This document shows positions 18,291 through 27,537 of a stretch of DNA of 64,000 bases, piece by piece. Source of the stretch: SLHU01 sp009929975 (GTDB lineage Bacteria; Bacillota; Clostridia; Saccharofermentanales; UBA5734); contig JAXGZQ010000002.1 of NCBI GenBank assembly GCA_040776905.1, forward strand, positions 62,001-126,000, read 5' to 3'. The stretch's first letter is position 1. Each line of letters starts with the position of its first letter. The notes beneath the pieces are model-generated. The model did no database searches. It saw only the letters and a list, made by a program, of their open reading frames with translations, and was not told the origin of the DNA. The position numbers were made by a program, and so were the translations under genes.

Positions 18291-19490
18291 ATGGGAAAAG
18301 CATTGATCATTGGCTGCGGCGGGGTCGCCGGAGTCGCGATTCATAAATGTGTCCAGAATCATGAGGTCTTTTCAGAGATCATGATCGCCAGCCGGACGGT
18401 GGAAAAGTGTGAGACACTGAAAGCCCAGCTCTCCGGCCGGGGAACGGTCATTCATACCGCCCGGGTGGATGCGGATGATGTCGGCCAGCTCGTCCGGCTG
18501 ATCGAATCGTTCAAGCCGGAGGTTGTCCTTCATCTGGCGCTGCCATACCAGGATCTGACGATCATGGAAGCCTGCCTGAAAGCCGGTGTCCATTATATTG
18601 ATACGGCCAACTATGAGCCGCTGGACACCGCGAAATTCGAATATAAATGGCAGTGGGAGTATCATGAGCGCTATAAGGAAGCCGGTCTGACAGCACTGCT
18701 CGGCAGCGGATTTGATCCCGGCGTCACCAGTGTGTTTACCGCTTATGCGTTGAAGCATCATTTCGACGAGATTCATGAGATCGATATTCTCGACGCCAAC
18801 GGCGGCGATCACGGCTATCCTTTCGCGACCAATTTCAACCCGGAGATCAATATCCGCGAAGTCACCGCGAACGGCAGTTACTGGGAAAACGGGGACTGGG
18901 TTGAAACGGAGCCGATGGAAATCAAGCGAAGCTATGACTTCGAAGGCATCGGCCAGCGCGATATGTATCTGCTCCATCACGAGGAACTTGAGTCTCTGGC
19001 GAAAAACATTCCCGGCATCCGCCGCATCCGTTTCTTCATGACCTTCGGACAAAGCTACCTGACCCATCTGAAGGTTCTGGAAAATGTCGGCATGACCTCG
19101 ATCGAACCGGTACTGTATGAAGGCCGCGAGATCGTACCGCTGCAGTTCCTCAAGGCACTGCTGCCCGATCCGGCGTCGCTCGGACCGCGGACGGTCGGCA
19201 AGACGAATATCGGCTGCATCTTCCGCGGCGTCAAGGACGGCCGGGAGAAGACGTATCGTTTGTTCAATATCTGCGACCATCAGGCCTGCTATCGTGAAGT
19301 CGGATCACAGGCGATCTCCTATACGACCGGTGTCCCGGCGATGATCGGCGCGATGCTGGTGATGCAGGGAGTCTGGCGCAAGCCCGGAGTCTATACGACG
19401 GAACAGTTTGATCCGGACCCGTTCATGGACGCGCTCAATCAGTGGGGACTGCCGTGGCAGGAAGATTTCAGCCCTGTTCTGGTTGACTGA
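18291..19490 (+). CDS. Carboxynorspermidine/carboxyspermidine dehydrogenase (saccharopine dehydrogenase family)
   Basis: 399 residues. N-terminal Rossmann motif IIGCGGVAGVAIHKC, then the saccharopine dehydrogenase-like catalytic domain with LLGSGFDPGVTSVF and DANGGDHGYPFATNFNPEINIREV, which are landmarks of the bacterial carboxynorspermidine synthase (CANSDH/CASDH) branch. It condenses a diamine with aspartate semialdehyde using NADPH. Its pairing with the decarboxylase gene directly downstream makes this assignment strong. AGGAGG precedes the ATG. Confidence 0.92.
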   Translation: MGKALIIGCGGVAGVAIHKCVQNHEVFSEIMIASRTVEKCETLKAQLSGRGTVIHTARVDADDVGQLVRLIESFKPEVVLHLALPYQDLTIMEACLKAGVHYIDTANYEPLDTAKFEYKWQWEYHERYKEAGLTALLGSGFDPGVTSVFTAYALKHHFDEIHEIDILDANGGDHGYPFATNFNPEINIREVTANGSYWENGDWVETEPMEIKRSYDFEGIGQRDMYLLHHEELESLAKNIPGIRRIRFFMTFGQSYLTHLKVLENVGMTSIEPVLYEGREIVPLQFLKALLPDPASLGPRTVGKTNIGCIFRGVKDGREKTYRLFNICDHQACYREVGSQAISYTTGVPAMIGAMLVMQGVWRKPGVYTTEQFDPDPFMDALNQWGLPWQEDFSPVLVD

Positions 19491-19499
19491 GGTGGCGCG

Positions 19500-20645
19500 A
19501 TGAATCAGACGGCAGTACCCGCGATGGACGGCCTGTTCCGGACGCCGGCCTATCTTGTTGACCAGCAGGCGCTGATTGAAAACCTGGAGATCCTGCGCCA
19601 GACGGCTGACCGTGCCGGCTGCCGCGTTCTCCTGGCCCAGAAGGCGTTCTCAATGTTTTCGGTCTATCCTCTGATCCGGCAGTATCTCGACGGAACGACC
19701 GCCAGCGGCCTGTTCGAGGCCCGGCTCGGTCATGATCATTTCGGTGGTGAGACGCATGTCTTTTCACCGGCCTATACTGAAGCTGACTTTCCGGAGATTC
19801 TCGCGGTCAGCGACCATCTTGTTTTTAATTCCTTCAACCAGTGGCGTCAGTTTAAGGACCGGGCCCTGGCCGCCGGGAAGCAGTGCGGCATGCGGATCAA
19901 TCCGCAGTGCCCCACGCAGTCGACGCCGCTGTACGATCCCTGCACGGCCGGTTCACGGCTCGGGGTGATCCGTGAGGCCTTTCGCGAAGACGAAATGGAC
20001 GGCCTCAGCGGCCTGCACCTGCACTGCCTGTGCGAGCAGGGGGCTGAGGATCTGGCAATTGTTCTGGACGCGCTGAAGCAGCGGTTCGGTGATTGGCTGC
20101 CGCGGCTCGACTGGCTCAATCTCGGCGGCGGGCATCATATCACCCGGCCGGGCTACAACCTGGATCTGCTGGTCCGGCTGGTGCGGGAACTGCGCGAGGC
20201 ATACGGCGTCACGGTCTATCTGGAGCCCGGTGAGGCGATCGCGCTGAATGCCGGCTATCTGGTCAGCTCTGTGATTGATATCGTCGAAAATGACCTGTCC
20301 ATCGCCATCCTCGACACATCGGCGACCTGCCATATGCCGGATGTCCTGGAAATGCCGTATCGCCCGCGCCTGATCGGAGCCGCGCTTCCCGGCGAAAAAC
20401 CGCATACCTACCGGCTGGGCGGACCGACCTGCCTGGCCGGCGATATCATCGGCGATTATTCGTTTGACGAGCCGCTGAAACCGGGCGATCAGTTGATCTT
20501 CTGCGATATGGCGATCTATACCATGGTCAAGAACAACACCTTCAATGGCATGCCGCTGCCGGATATTGTCCTGATGGATGATCAGGACCAGCTTCGTCTG
20601 ATCCGCCGCTTCGGCTATGAGGATTTCCGTCAGCGCCTGTCCTGA
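19500..20645 (+). CDS. nspC: Carboxynorspermidine/carboxyspermidine decarboxylase
   Basis: 381 residues of the alanine racemase-fold PLP decarboxylases. PLP lysine Lys48 lies in LLAQKAFSMFS. LNLGGGHHITRPGYN holds the glycine-rich phosphate loop, and YRLGGPTCLAGDIIGDY contains the conserved cysteine of the family's second active-site half. It completes spermidine or norspermidine formation from the carboxy intermediate made by the upstream enzyme. GAGGTGG overlaps the preceding stop codon. Its 3' end overlaps the convergent polymerase gene by 16 bases. Confidence 0.94.
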   Translation: MNQTAVPAMDGLFRTPAYLVDQQALIENLEILRQTADRAGCRVLLAQKAFSMFSVYPLIRQYLDGTTASGLFEARLGHDHFGGETHVFSPAYTEADFPEILAVSDHLVFNSFNQWRQFKDRALAAGKQCGMRINPQCPTQSTPLYDPCTAGSRLGVIREAFREDEMDGLSGLHLHCLCEQGAEDLAIVLDALKQRFGDWLPRLDWLNLGGGHHITRPGYNLDLLVRLVRELREAYGVTVYLEPGEAIALNAGYLVSSVIDIVENDLSIAILDTSATCHMPDVLEMPYRPRLIGAALPGEKPHTYRLGGPTCLAGDIIGDYSFDEPLKPGDQLIFCDMAIYTMVKNNTFNGMPLPDIVLMDDQDQLRLIRRFGYEDFRQRLS

Positions 20646-21886
20646 GGGTCGGGTATCGACTCTTCATCGTCTTCATCGTGCTGGCCGACCAGCCGGCCGA
20701 AAGTGACCGATGTCTTGCCGAATCGCTGGCGGATCTGGTCGAGCGATGACTCCAGTTTCTCCTGACGGACCAGTTCCGGGGTCTCCGACGGTGTGCCGTC
20801 ATGCAGGAGATCGGCGATGGAAAGCTGGACCGGCGCCTGTTCGGCTGGACACAGCTGCTGAGCGGTAATCGTCAGCATGCGGATCGGATCCTGGTAAGAC
20901 CAGTGCCGCTGGATCAACTGCAGCGCGGCAAGGTAGAGATCATGCGTCATGGCGGTCGGACGCTCCAGAGTCATCTGCCGGGTGATGGTCTGCAGCTGCG
21001 GATTCCGCAGGGTGACCTGGAGCGTGTGGCAGACGAGTCCGGCCGACCGCAGCTGGGCCGCGACCTGGTCAGACAACCAGAGTGCCTGGACTTTGGTTTC
21101 AGCCAGGTCGGACAGATAGCGGCCGAATGTCATGCCTTTGCCGATCGACCGGCTTTCCCGGGCCGTGTCAGCCTCAGCGACAGGGTCATCATCCGCGCCG
21201 GTCACATACCGATACAGTTGATGGCCGGACTGTCCGAGCAGGCTGACCAGCGTCTGCTCTCCGGCGCCGGCCAGATCGCCGATGGTGCGCAGGCCGACAC
21301 GCTGCAGCCGCCGGGCGGCCGCCTGGCCGACGAAGAGCATGGCCTGTGCCGGTAGAGGGTAGAGGATCTCCCGGAAATTCTCACGGCTGATGACGGTCGT
21401 CGCGTCTGGCTTTTTATAGTCGCTGCCCAGTTTGGCGAATATCTTGCAAAAAGAGACACCGACGGAAATCGTCAGTTCCAGTTCTTCACGCACACGGCGG
21501 CGCAGCTCATCCGCGATGGCCTTGCCGCTGCCGAACAGATGGAGGCTGTCGGTGACATCAAGCCAGGACTCGTCGATGCCGAAGGGTTCGACCTGGCTCG
21601 TATACTGGCCGTAAAGCTGATTGATCCGCCGGGAAAAAGCCACATACCGTTCATGATGCGGCGGCAGCAGGACCAGCTGGGGACATTTGCGCAGCGCCTG
21701 GAAGACGGCCTCTCCCGTTGTCACGTTAAAGGCCTTCGCGGCTTCGTTTTTCGCCAGGATCACGCCGCGATGGTGTTTCGGGTCGCCGCAGACGGCAACC
21801 GGCCGGCTGCGCAGCTCAGGGTAATCCAGCAGTTCGACCGAGGCGAAAAAACTGTTGCAGTCACAATGCAGGATGGTTCGTTCCAT
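20630..21886 (-). CDS. Y-family DNA polymerase (DinB/UmuC-like)
   Basis: 418 residues. Catalytic carboxylates are Asp9 in HCDCNSFFASVE and Asp105-Glu106 in FGIDESWLDVT. The palm, finger, thumb (VGLRTIGDLAG) and little-finger regions are all visible. It inserts nucleotides opposite damaged template bases. The HCDCNSFFASVE opening and the C-terminal tail QHDEDDEESIPDPQ resemble the Bacillota DinB group that ends in an acidic tail. No LexA-type operator was recognised upstream. Confidence 0.93.
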   Translation of the reverse strand: MERTILHCDCNSFFASVELLDYPELRSRPVAVCGDPKHHRGVILAKNEAAKAFNVTTGEAVFQALRKCPQLVLLPPHHERYVAFSRRINQLYGQYTSQVEPFGIDESWLDVTDSLHLFGSGKAIADELRRRVREELELTISVGVSFCKIFAKLGSDYKKPDATTVISRENFREILYPLPAQAMLFVGQAAARRLQRVGLRTIGDLAGAGEQTLVSLLGQSGHQLYRYVTGADDDPVAEADTARESRSIGKGMTFGRYLSDLAETKVQALWLSDQVAAQLRSAGLVCHTLQVTLRNPQLQTITRQMTLERPTAMTHDLYLAALQLIQRHWSYQDPIRMLTITAQQLCPAEQAPVQLSIADLLHDGTPSETPELVRQEKLESSLDQIRQRFGKTSVTFGRLVGQHDEDDEESIPDPQDRR

Positions 21887-21988
21887 AACCTGATTATACG
21901 TGAACCGACAGAGAAAATCTTGCCCACGGACGCGGCCTGTGCCACAATCAGGGTGAACCAGTGGTCAGACCTGTTCGGGAGGACTGTC

Positions 21989-22735
21989 ATGAAAATTCCG
22001 ATCCTCTATAAGAGACCTTATATCACAGCCGTTTTTTTCGTGCTGATTGGAATCGGTGCGATTATATACAGTCAGATGGCATCGGACACATCCGGAACGG
22101 ATCGCTACGCTTTTTTGTTTCTCGGAGGCTTCGCGATCATCAGCGGAATTGTGATTGCCCTGATGTACGGCCGGATGGAGATGCGCTTCCGCCGCGCGAT
22201 GGGAGAGCCCCTGCTGGCGTTCACCGCTGAGCCTGAGTCCCATGCCGGCGCGATCGCCAGAACCGCGGTTCTGATCCGCGCGACCAATCTCATGACCCTG
22301 GTGACCATCTGGGTCAGCTGCCTGATCATTGCTGTCGCCGCGCCTTTCTTTGGTCGTGATGGCTGGTATGTCAGCCTCAGTATGCTCGTCCTGGGCCTGG
22401 TGATGACCCTGATGGCCTGGCTGATCACCCGTTACCGTACCCGGAAACTGAGTACTGGCAGCCGGGAGGTTATTCTGGCCCGTTACGGTGTTTATGTCGC
22501 CGGTGAGTTTCATGCCTGGGATCAGTGGGGATCCCGTCTGCTCGACCTGCGTTTCACTCGGGCTGATCCGGATCGCCCGGACGACCCTTCTGGACTGATC
22601 AGTGGCCAGTATCGCCTGATCGGCGCTTATCGCAGCAATGACGGTTATTTCAACATCGCGGTTCCGCCCCACCTGTGCGGGCAGGCGGCAGCCGCCGTCG
22701 AGCAGATCAACCAATCCATCTCCGGCCGCCGCTGA
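21989..22735 (+). CDS. Membrane protein of unknown function
   Basis: 248 residues. Two N-terminal membrane helices (ITAVFFVLIGIGAIIYS and YAFLFLGGFAIISGIVIALMY), a basic loop, then two more (LVTIWVSCLIIAVAAPFF and SLSMLVLGLVMTLMAWLIT), and a soluble C-terminal domain of about 110 residues that is probably cytoplasmic. I recognise no family. The ATG at 21989 has GGGAGG 7 bases upstream. It stands alone between the divergent polymerase gene and hflK. Confidence 0.75.
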   Translation: MKIPILYKRPYITAVFFVLIGIGAIIYSQMASDTSGTDRYAFLFLGGFAIISGIVIALMYGRMEMRFRRAMGEPLLAFTAEPESHAGAIARTAVLIRATNLMTLVTIWVSCLIIAVAAPFFGRDGWYVSLSMLVLGLVMTLMAWLITRYRTRKLSTGSREVILARYGVYVAGEFHAWDQWGSRLLDLRFTRADPDRPDDPSGLISGQYRLIGAYRSNDGYFNIAVPPHLCGQAAAAVEQINQSISGRR

Positions 22736-22801
22736 CCGCGGCGCTGTGCGTCATCCGTTTATACCCCCTCCCTGATTTTCAGGGCCGCGCTGGCATTTAT
22801 C

Positions 22802-22830
22802 TTGCGTTTGTCAGCAAAATAGCAGATAAT
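22802..22830 (+). promoter_or_regulatory. Promoter of hflK-hflC
   Basis: TTGCGT (22802-22807), 17-base spacer, GATAAT (22825-22830), about 55 bases before the hflK start. Confidence 0.65.
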
Positions 22831-22885
22831 GGTCATGTTCTATGTTTAATTTAAACAAAACCGCTCTGTCAGCAAGGAGGCCTTC

Positions 22886-23905
22886 ATGAATGAAGAAAAT
22901 AAGCGCCTGATCCGGATCATCAGCGGAATCGCGGTGCTGGCTGTTCTGGTGATTGGCATCGCCAGCAGTTTCTATCAAGTCAGCGAAAGTGAGCAGGCCG
23001 TCATTACGACGTTCGGCCGTTACACGAAAACCACTGAAGCCGGTCTGCATTTCAAACTGCCGTGGCCGGTTCAGAAATCCTATGTCGTACCGGTGAACCT
23101 GACACAGAAAATTGAATTGGGCTATGGTGAGTACGCCGATGGCGAGTATTACAGCATACCGGAAGAAAGCATGATGATCACCGGCGATATGAATATCGTC
23201 AATATCGATTTCTTCATTGAATGGAAGATCAGCGACCCCTATAAATTTCTCTTCGTCGCTGACCATCCCGAACTGATTCTCAAGAATATCGTCCAGAGTT
23301 CTGTCCGTACCGTGGTCGGCACCAAGAATATCGATGATGTCCTTACGGTCGGCAAGGTCCAGATTCAGTCTGATGTCCGTGATATGCTGATCGAACGGCT
23401 CGCGACCAATGATATCGGGCTGATGGTGCTGGATGTCAAGGTCAATGACTCGGAGCCGCCGACCGAGGAAGTTTCCAAGGCGTTCCGTGATGTTGAAACC
23501 GCCAAGCAACAGAAAGATACCGCGCTGAACCGTGCCTATGAGTACCGCAACAGCCGCTTGCCAGCGGCCAGTGCCGAAGCGGATAAGATTGTGCGGGCAG
23601 CGGAAGGCAATAAGGAAAGCAAGATCAATGAGGCGATCGGTGAGCGCGACCGCTTCATGTCGATGTACAATGAATATGTGAATTTTCCGGAAATTACCCG
23701 TACACGGATGTATCTGGAAATCATCGAGCGTGTTCTGCCGGGGGTCCGCGTCTATATCGATGAGGGAACCGGCGTCCAGACCCTGCTGCCACTGGAAAAT
23801 CTGATCGGAGACAACGCAGCCGATCAGCCACAGCCGACGCCGCAGCCGACACCCGAACCTGATCCTGTTCAGAGCAGTGAATCAGAACCGGAACCACAGG
23901 GATAA
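22886..23905 (+). CDS. hflK: HflK-like SPFH/band 7 membrane protein
   Basis: 339 residues. One N-terminal membrane helix (about 8-28), then the band 7 domain starting FYQVSESEQAVITTFGRYTKTTEAGLHFKLPWPVQ, the HflK signature, followed by a coiled-coil region (VETAKQQKDTALNRAYEY onward). The C-terminus is an unusual Pro/Gln/Thr/Glu-rich tail (QPQPTPQPTPEPDP). HflK and HflC form a large membrane cage that restrains the FtsH protease in E. coli; FtsH is not encoded here. AAGGAGG precedes the ATG. Confidence 0.92.
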   Translation: MNEENKRLIRIISGIAVLAVLVIGIASSFYQVSESEQAVITTFGRYTKTTEAGLHFKLPWPVQKSYVVPVNLTQKIELGYGEYADGEYYSIPEESMMITGDMNIVNIDFFIEWKISDPYKFLFVADHPELILKNIVQSSVRTVVGTKNIDDVLTVGKVQIQSDVRDMLIERLATNDIGLMVLDVKVNDSEPPTEEVSKAFRDVETAKQQKDTALNRAYEYRNSRLPAASAEADKIVRAAEGNKESKINEAIGERDRFMSMYNEYVNFPEITRTRMYLEIIERVLPGVRVYIDEGTGVQTLLPLENLIGDNAADQPQPTPQPTPEPDPVQSSESEPEPQG

Positions 23906-23917
23906 GGAGGGTCTGAA

Positions 23918-24784
23918 ATGAAAAAATGGATTATTCTCGCCGTCGTCGTCGTGTTGATCGCGATTGCCGCTTCGGCCTCTGTCTATACCGTGAATGAAGG
24001 CGAATTCGTCTACATCACGCAGTTTGGCGCGATCCGCCAGATTCGGACTGAAGCCGGACTTTATCTGCGCACGCCGTTTGTCCAGGATGTCAATCGGCTG
24101 ACGAAAAAGCAGATGATGTACAATGTCAATGAATCTGAGGTTCTCACCGCAGATAAGAAAGCGATGATCGTCGACAGCTTCGCGCTGTGGCAGATTGAGG
24201 ATGTCACAACCTTTATCCGGACCGTCAACAATGTGCCGGAAATGGAAAAACGAATTGACGCGACCATTTACAGTGTGATCAAGAACCTGATGGGCCAGCT
24301 CGAGCAAAGTGAAATCATCACGGATGGTGACGGTGGTCGTGAGACCTTGAACAAGCAGGTCGGTGACCAGGTCGCGCGGGTTCTGACCCAGTACGGCATC
24401 CATGTACAGTCCGTAGAGATCAAACGCTATGATCTGCCTTCAGACAACACGGAAGCCGTCTTTACCAGGATGATTTCTGAGCGGTCACAGATGGCAGCCT
24501 CCTATAAAGCCGATGGTGAGTTTGAGGCATCGAAAATACGCAACGAGACCGATAAGGAAATCAGCATCATGCTCGGCCAGGCCAGAGCGGATGCTGAAAA
24601 GCTGCGTGGTGAAGGTGAAGAGGAGTATATGAAGATTTTGTCGGATCTCTATAATGATCCCGATAAGGCAGATTTCTACCTGTTCGTCCGCGAGCTTGAA
24701 GCATTGGAAACCTCATTGCAGGGAGAGTCAACAATCATTCTCGGGCCTGAATCGCCGATTGCCCGGATTCTCAGCCAGCGCTGA
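23918..24784 (+). CDS. hflC: HflC-like SPFH/band 7 membrane protein
   Basis: 288 residues. Short cytoplasmic start, one membrane helix (about 4-22) and the band 7 domain beginning YTVNEGEFVYITQFGAIRQIRTEAGLYLRTPF. The domain ends with the AEGEFEASKIRNETDKEISIMLGQARADAEKLRGEGEEEYM coiled coil. 12 bases separate it from hflK, and the pair surely forms one complex. Closed by a strong terminator. Confidence 0.93.
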   Translation: MKKWIILAVVVVLIAIAASASVYTVNEGEFVYITQFGAIRQIRTEAGLYLRTPFVQDVNRLTKKQMMYNVNESEVLTADKKAMIVDSFALWQIEDVTTFIRTVNNVPEMEKRIDATIYSVIKNLMGQLEQSEIITDGDGGRETLNKQVGDQVARVLTQYGIHVQSVEIKRYDLPSDNTEAVFTRMISERSQMAASYKADGEFEASKIRNETDKEISIMLGQARADAEKLRGEGEEEYMKILSDLYNDPDKADFYLFVRELEALETSLQGESTIILGPESPIARILSQR

Positions 24785-24791
24785 TCAATCG

Positions 24792-24824
24792 ACCGCCGGT
24801 CCTCAGGGGCCGGCGGTTTTTTTA
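24792..24824 (+). terminator. Terminator of hflK-hflC
   Basis: Stem ACCGCCGG/CCGGCGGT extended by three more pairs around a TCAG loop, then a run of T. The T-run ends at the stop codon of the convergent peptidase gene. Confidence 0.9.
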
Positions 24825-25532
24825 TTTGGCCTCCCAGCTGAAATAGACCAGGGCGCCGCCGAGCAGACTGCTGCTGAACCACTGGCTCATGTTCACGGTT
24901 TTCAATTCACCGCTGTCAGAGATGACGAGCAGGATCTGATCCTGCGGATCACGCAGCATCGCCGTGACGGTGACCCAGTGCCAGCTCTCCAGGTTATCGA
25001 GTGACCCGTTGGATAGATTGAGAAAAGCGACCGGACAGTCCTGCTCCAGGCCCTGCCGGATAAATTGAGTCAATTGAGGCAATGGTGCCCGCGACTGATA
25101 CAGTCCGGGTACTTTCTGCTCATGTCCGACCAGCGTCAGCCCCTTCAGGCCGGCATATTTTTCAGCCCCACGGCTGAGCATGTGGGCTTCATTGACGCCC
25201 ATCCGTCCCGGCGTGACAAACTGCCAGACTTCATGCATCAAATGAGAAAAATCAGATTGTGTACCGGATCCACGGCTATAGAGCCGGGCCAACTCCGGGT
25301 AGCTGCGCCCGAGGTAGAACATGATGCTGGCAGCGGTGCAAGGCCCGCAGCCGGCACGGCGCTGCCAGGCGTCCTCATACCAGTCCTGGTCACAACCATA
25401 AGCAATGCCGGCCTCATCCGCCGCATCAACCAGAAGCAGTTCAGGACGGCGGATTCTTGCCAGCCATTTTCCCCGCACCGGACCCTGACCGGTGGTGAAA
25501 AGCTGTTTAAACTGTTGTGCTGCGTTCATCAT
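24822..25532 (-). CDS. C39-like cysteine peptidase, apparently cytoplasmic
   Basis: 236 residues. The segment RAGCGPCTAASIMFYL gives the C39-type nucleophile Cys62 with preceding Gln57; His184 in ESWHWVTVTA and Asp205 in VISDSG complete a plausible triad. There is no signal peptide and no ABC transporter domain, unlike bacteriocin-processing C39 proteins. The substrate is unknown. The ribosome binding site is weak, so the exact start (25532 or 25529) is uncertain. Convergent with hflC. Confidence 0.65.
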   Translation of the reverse strand: MMNAAQQFKQLFTTGQGPVRGKWLARIRRPELLLVDAADEAGIAYGCDQDWYEDAWQRRAGCGPCTAASIMFYLGRSYPELARLYSRGSGTQSDFSHLMHEVWQFVTPGRMGVNEAHMLSRGAEKYAGLKGLTLVGHEQKVPGLYQSRAPLPQLTQFIRQGLEQDCPVAFLNLSNGSLDNLESWHWVTVTAMLRDPQDQILLVISDSGELKTVNMSQWFSSSLLGGALVYFSWEAK

Positions 25533-25635
25533 GGCAGTCAGTATAACACGGAATGTCTTTCCAGAAAAAGATGATCACGTTACAATAGAGACGATCCTTA
25601 GATGGCGGAACAATGATTCAGGAGGGAGGCGCGCG

Positions 25636-27480
25636 ATGTATCAACTGTTTCGAACGTCGCTGGCCACGTTCCGGCTGATCCGCCGCAAAGTGCTCCTGCT
25701 TGGCGCGATGTCGCTGCTGATCGCCGGATTGTTCCTGGTTCCCGTGATCAACTGGCTGTTCAACCGAATCCTCCGCTTTTCCGGCAATCCCTATCTGCTG
25801 AACAGTGATCTGATCCGCCTGTTATCTGACTGGCGCAGTCTCAGTTTCATCGCTTTCCTGACTTTGCTGATCATCATCGCGTTTTTTCTCGAGTTCGCCA
25901 TCATACTGGTCATCACGCGTGAAGGATGGCAAGGCCGGCAGGCCAAGCTGACCGATGCCATGGCGACGGCTTTCCGCGCCTTGCCGAGAATACTCGGATT
26001 CGGTCTCCTGCAATATGTGTTGATCATCCTGCTGGCGCTGCCGCTGATCGGTCATCCTCTGTCCCGACAGCTGCTCGGTAATTTTGATCTGCCTGATTTC
26101 CTGCGCAGCCAGATTCAGGGATCCCGCTTCTGGACAGTCCTCTATCTTCTGGCCGCGGTTATTTTTCTCTATTGGCTGATCCGGACCATCTTCAGCCTAC
26201 ACTTTATTGTTCTGACAGGTCAGACACTGCGCCGGGCGATTCGAAGCAGCCTGCGCTTGACCCGGCACAGGTTGTTCCATCTGGTTTTCCTGCTCCTGCT
26301 GTTTAATCTGTTGACCGTTGGTCTGGCGATCTTCCTGTTTTCACAGATGAGCCAGTTGCCTGGACTGATACGTCTGCGTTATGCCGTGGCGGTGGTGGAA
26401 AATTTCCTGATGCTGCTGGGCAGTTATCTGACCTTCGTCACGGCTCTGGCCCTAATTCCGGTCAACATGATCTTTCTGACGGGCCTGTTCTACCGTTTTC
26501 TGCCATCGGCGGATGTGCCGGACGACAGCCACTATCAGGTGGTCCAGTCCCGCCTGTTCGGCCCGATTGAGTTACAGCTGAGCCGGCCGCTTGCGCATAA
26601 TCGTCTGCTGCGCAGCGCGCTGCTGACCCTCTGCCTGGTTCTGACCTTCTATCTCAACTTCAGTCTCTATCAGCAGTCCGCGTATCTGCGCTGGAATGTC
26701 AAAGTGATCAGCCATCGCGGCGATATGGCGGCCGCGCCGGAAAATTCCCTGCGGGGAATCGACTCTGCGGTCAGCAAGGGGGTTGATCTGATTGAGGTGG
26801 ATGTGATGCTGTCTGCCGATGAAATTCCGGTTCTGCATCATGACCAGACGCTGCGGCGGCTGACCGGGCGGCCTGACCGTGTCCGTGACCTGACCGCTGT
26901 GGAACTGAATGAGATCGCGATCGGAGTGTATGAGCAGACCGATGTCGAATATGCGACGATACCAACCCTGGAGCAGGCGATCGTCCGGATGCAGGATGAC
27001 CCGGACGCGGTCAGCCAGCTGCTGCTCGATCTGAAGCCGGATGATCGCATGTCTGAGATGGCAGCGGCTGTCGTCAATCTGATCGAGCGATATGAGATCG
27101 TCCATACTTGCTATGTACAGTCGTTCAACCCGGTGATTCTTGAGCTGGTCCGTCAGCTCAACCCGGATATCCGCCTGGGCCAGGTGCTCAGCTGGGCCGC
27201 CGGAGACCTGTCGGCACTGGATGTCGATTACTATGCGATTAGTTCCCTGATGGTGTCAGAGGACTTCATCCGCCGTGCCCAGCGCCAGGGCCGCCAGGTC
27301 TGGGTCTGGACCATCAATGACGAGGACCGGCTGCGCAGCATGCTGTCATTTGAGATTGACGGAATCATCACGGACTATCCGGAACGGCTCCAGGCCCTGA
27401 TCGTGCCGCCGCCGGTCACGGATCTTCTGCTGGCAGATTCAGAAAATGATGGCGGAATCAACGCCGATGAGGCAGAATAG
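25636..27480 (+). CDS. Membrane-anchored glycerophosphodiester phosphodiesterase
   Basis: 614 residues. The N-terminal half has about eight hydrophobic segments, matching the GPDPase membrane domain. The C-terminal half from KVISHRGDMAAAPENSLRGIDSAVSKGVDLIEVDVML carries the catalytic pattern: His360 and Arg361, the ENS segment, EVD metal ligands and LHHDQTL. It splits glycerophosphodiesters, possibly from lipid or teichoic acid turnover, into glycerol 3-phosphate and an alcohol. The ATG at 25636 has GGAGGGAGG. It leads a set of closely spaced genes to about 31.3 kb. Confidence 0.92.
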   Translation: MYQLFRTSLATFRLIRRKVLLLGAMSLLIAGLFLVPVINWLFNRILRFSGNPYLLNSDLIRLLSDWRSLSFIAFLTLLIIIAFFLEFAIILVITREGWQGRQAKLTDAMATAFRALPRILGFGLLQYVLIILLALPLIGHPLSRQLLGNFDLPDFLRSQIQGSRFWTVLYLLAAVIFLYWLIRTIFSLHFIVLTGQTLRRAIRSSLRLTRHRLFHLVFLLLLFNLLTVGLAIFLFSQMSQLPGLIRLRYAVAVVENFLMLLGSYLTFVTALALIPVNMIFLTGLFYRFLPSADVPDDSHYQVVQSRLFGPIELQLSRPLAHNRLLRSALLTLCLVLTFYLNFSLYQQSAYLRWNVKVISHRGDMAAAPENSLRGIDSAVSKGVDLIEVDVMLSADEIPVLHHDQTLRRLTGRPDRVRDLTAVELNEIAIGVYEQTDVEYATIPTLEQAIVRMQDDPDAVSQLLLDLKPDDRMSEMAAAVVNLIERYEIVHTCYVQSFNPVILELVRQLNPDIRLGQVLSWAAGDLSALDVDYYAISSLMVSEDFIRRAQRQGRQVWVWTINDEDRLRSMLSFEIDGIITDYPERLQALIVPPPVTDLLLADSENDGGINADEAE

Positions 27481-27537
27481 AATAAAACAGCTGCCGCAGT
27501 CTGTGGCCGGACAAAATCGAGCGACGTGAGGGTTATC

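Noticed and set aside
22771..22785. CCCTGA/TCAGGG hairpin after the orphan membrane protein gene
   Set aside because: Only six base pairs and no T-run, so I do not call it a terminator.
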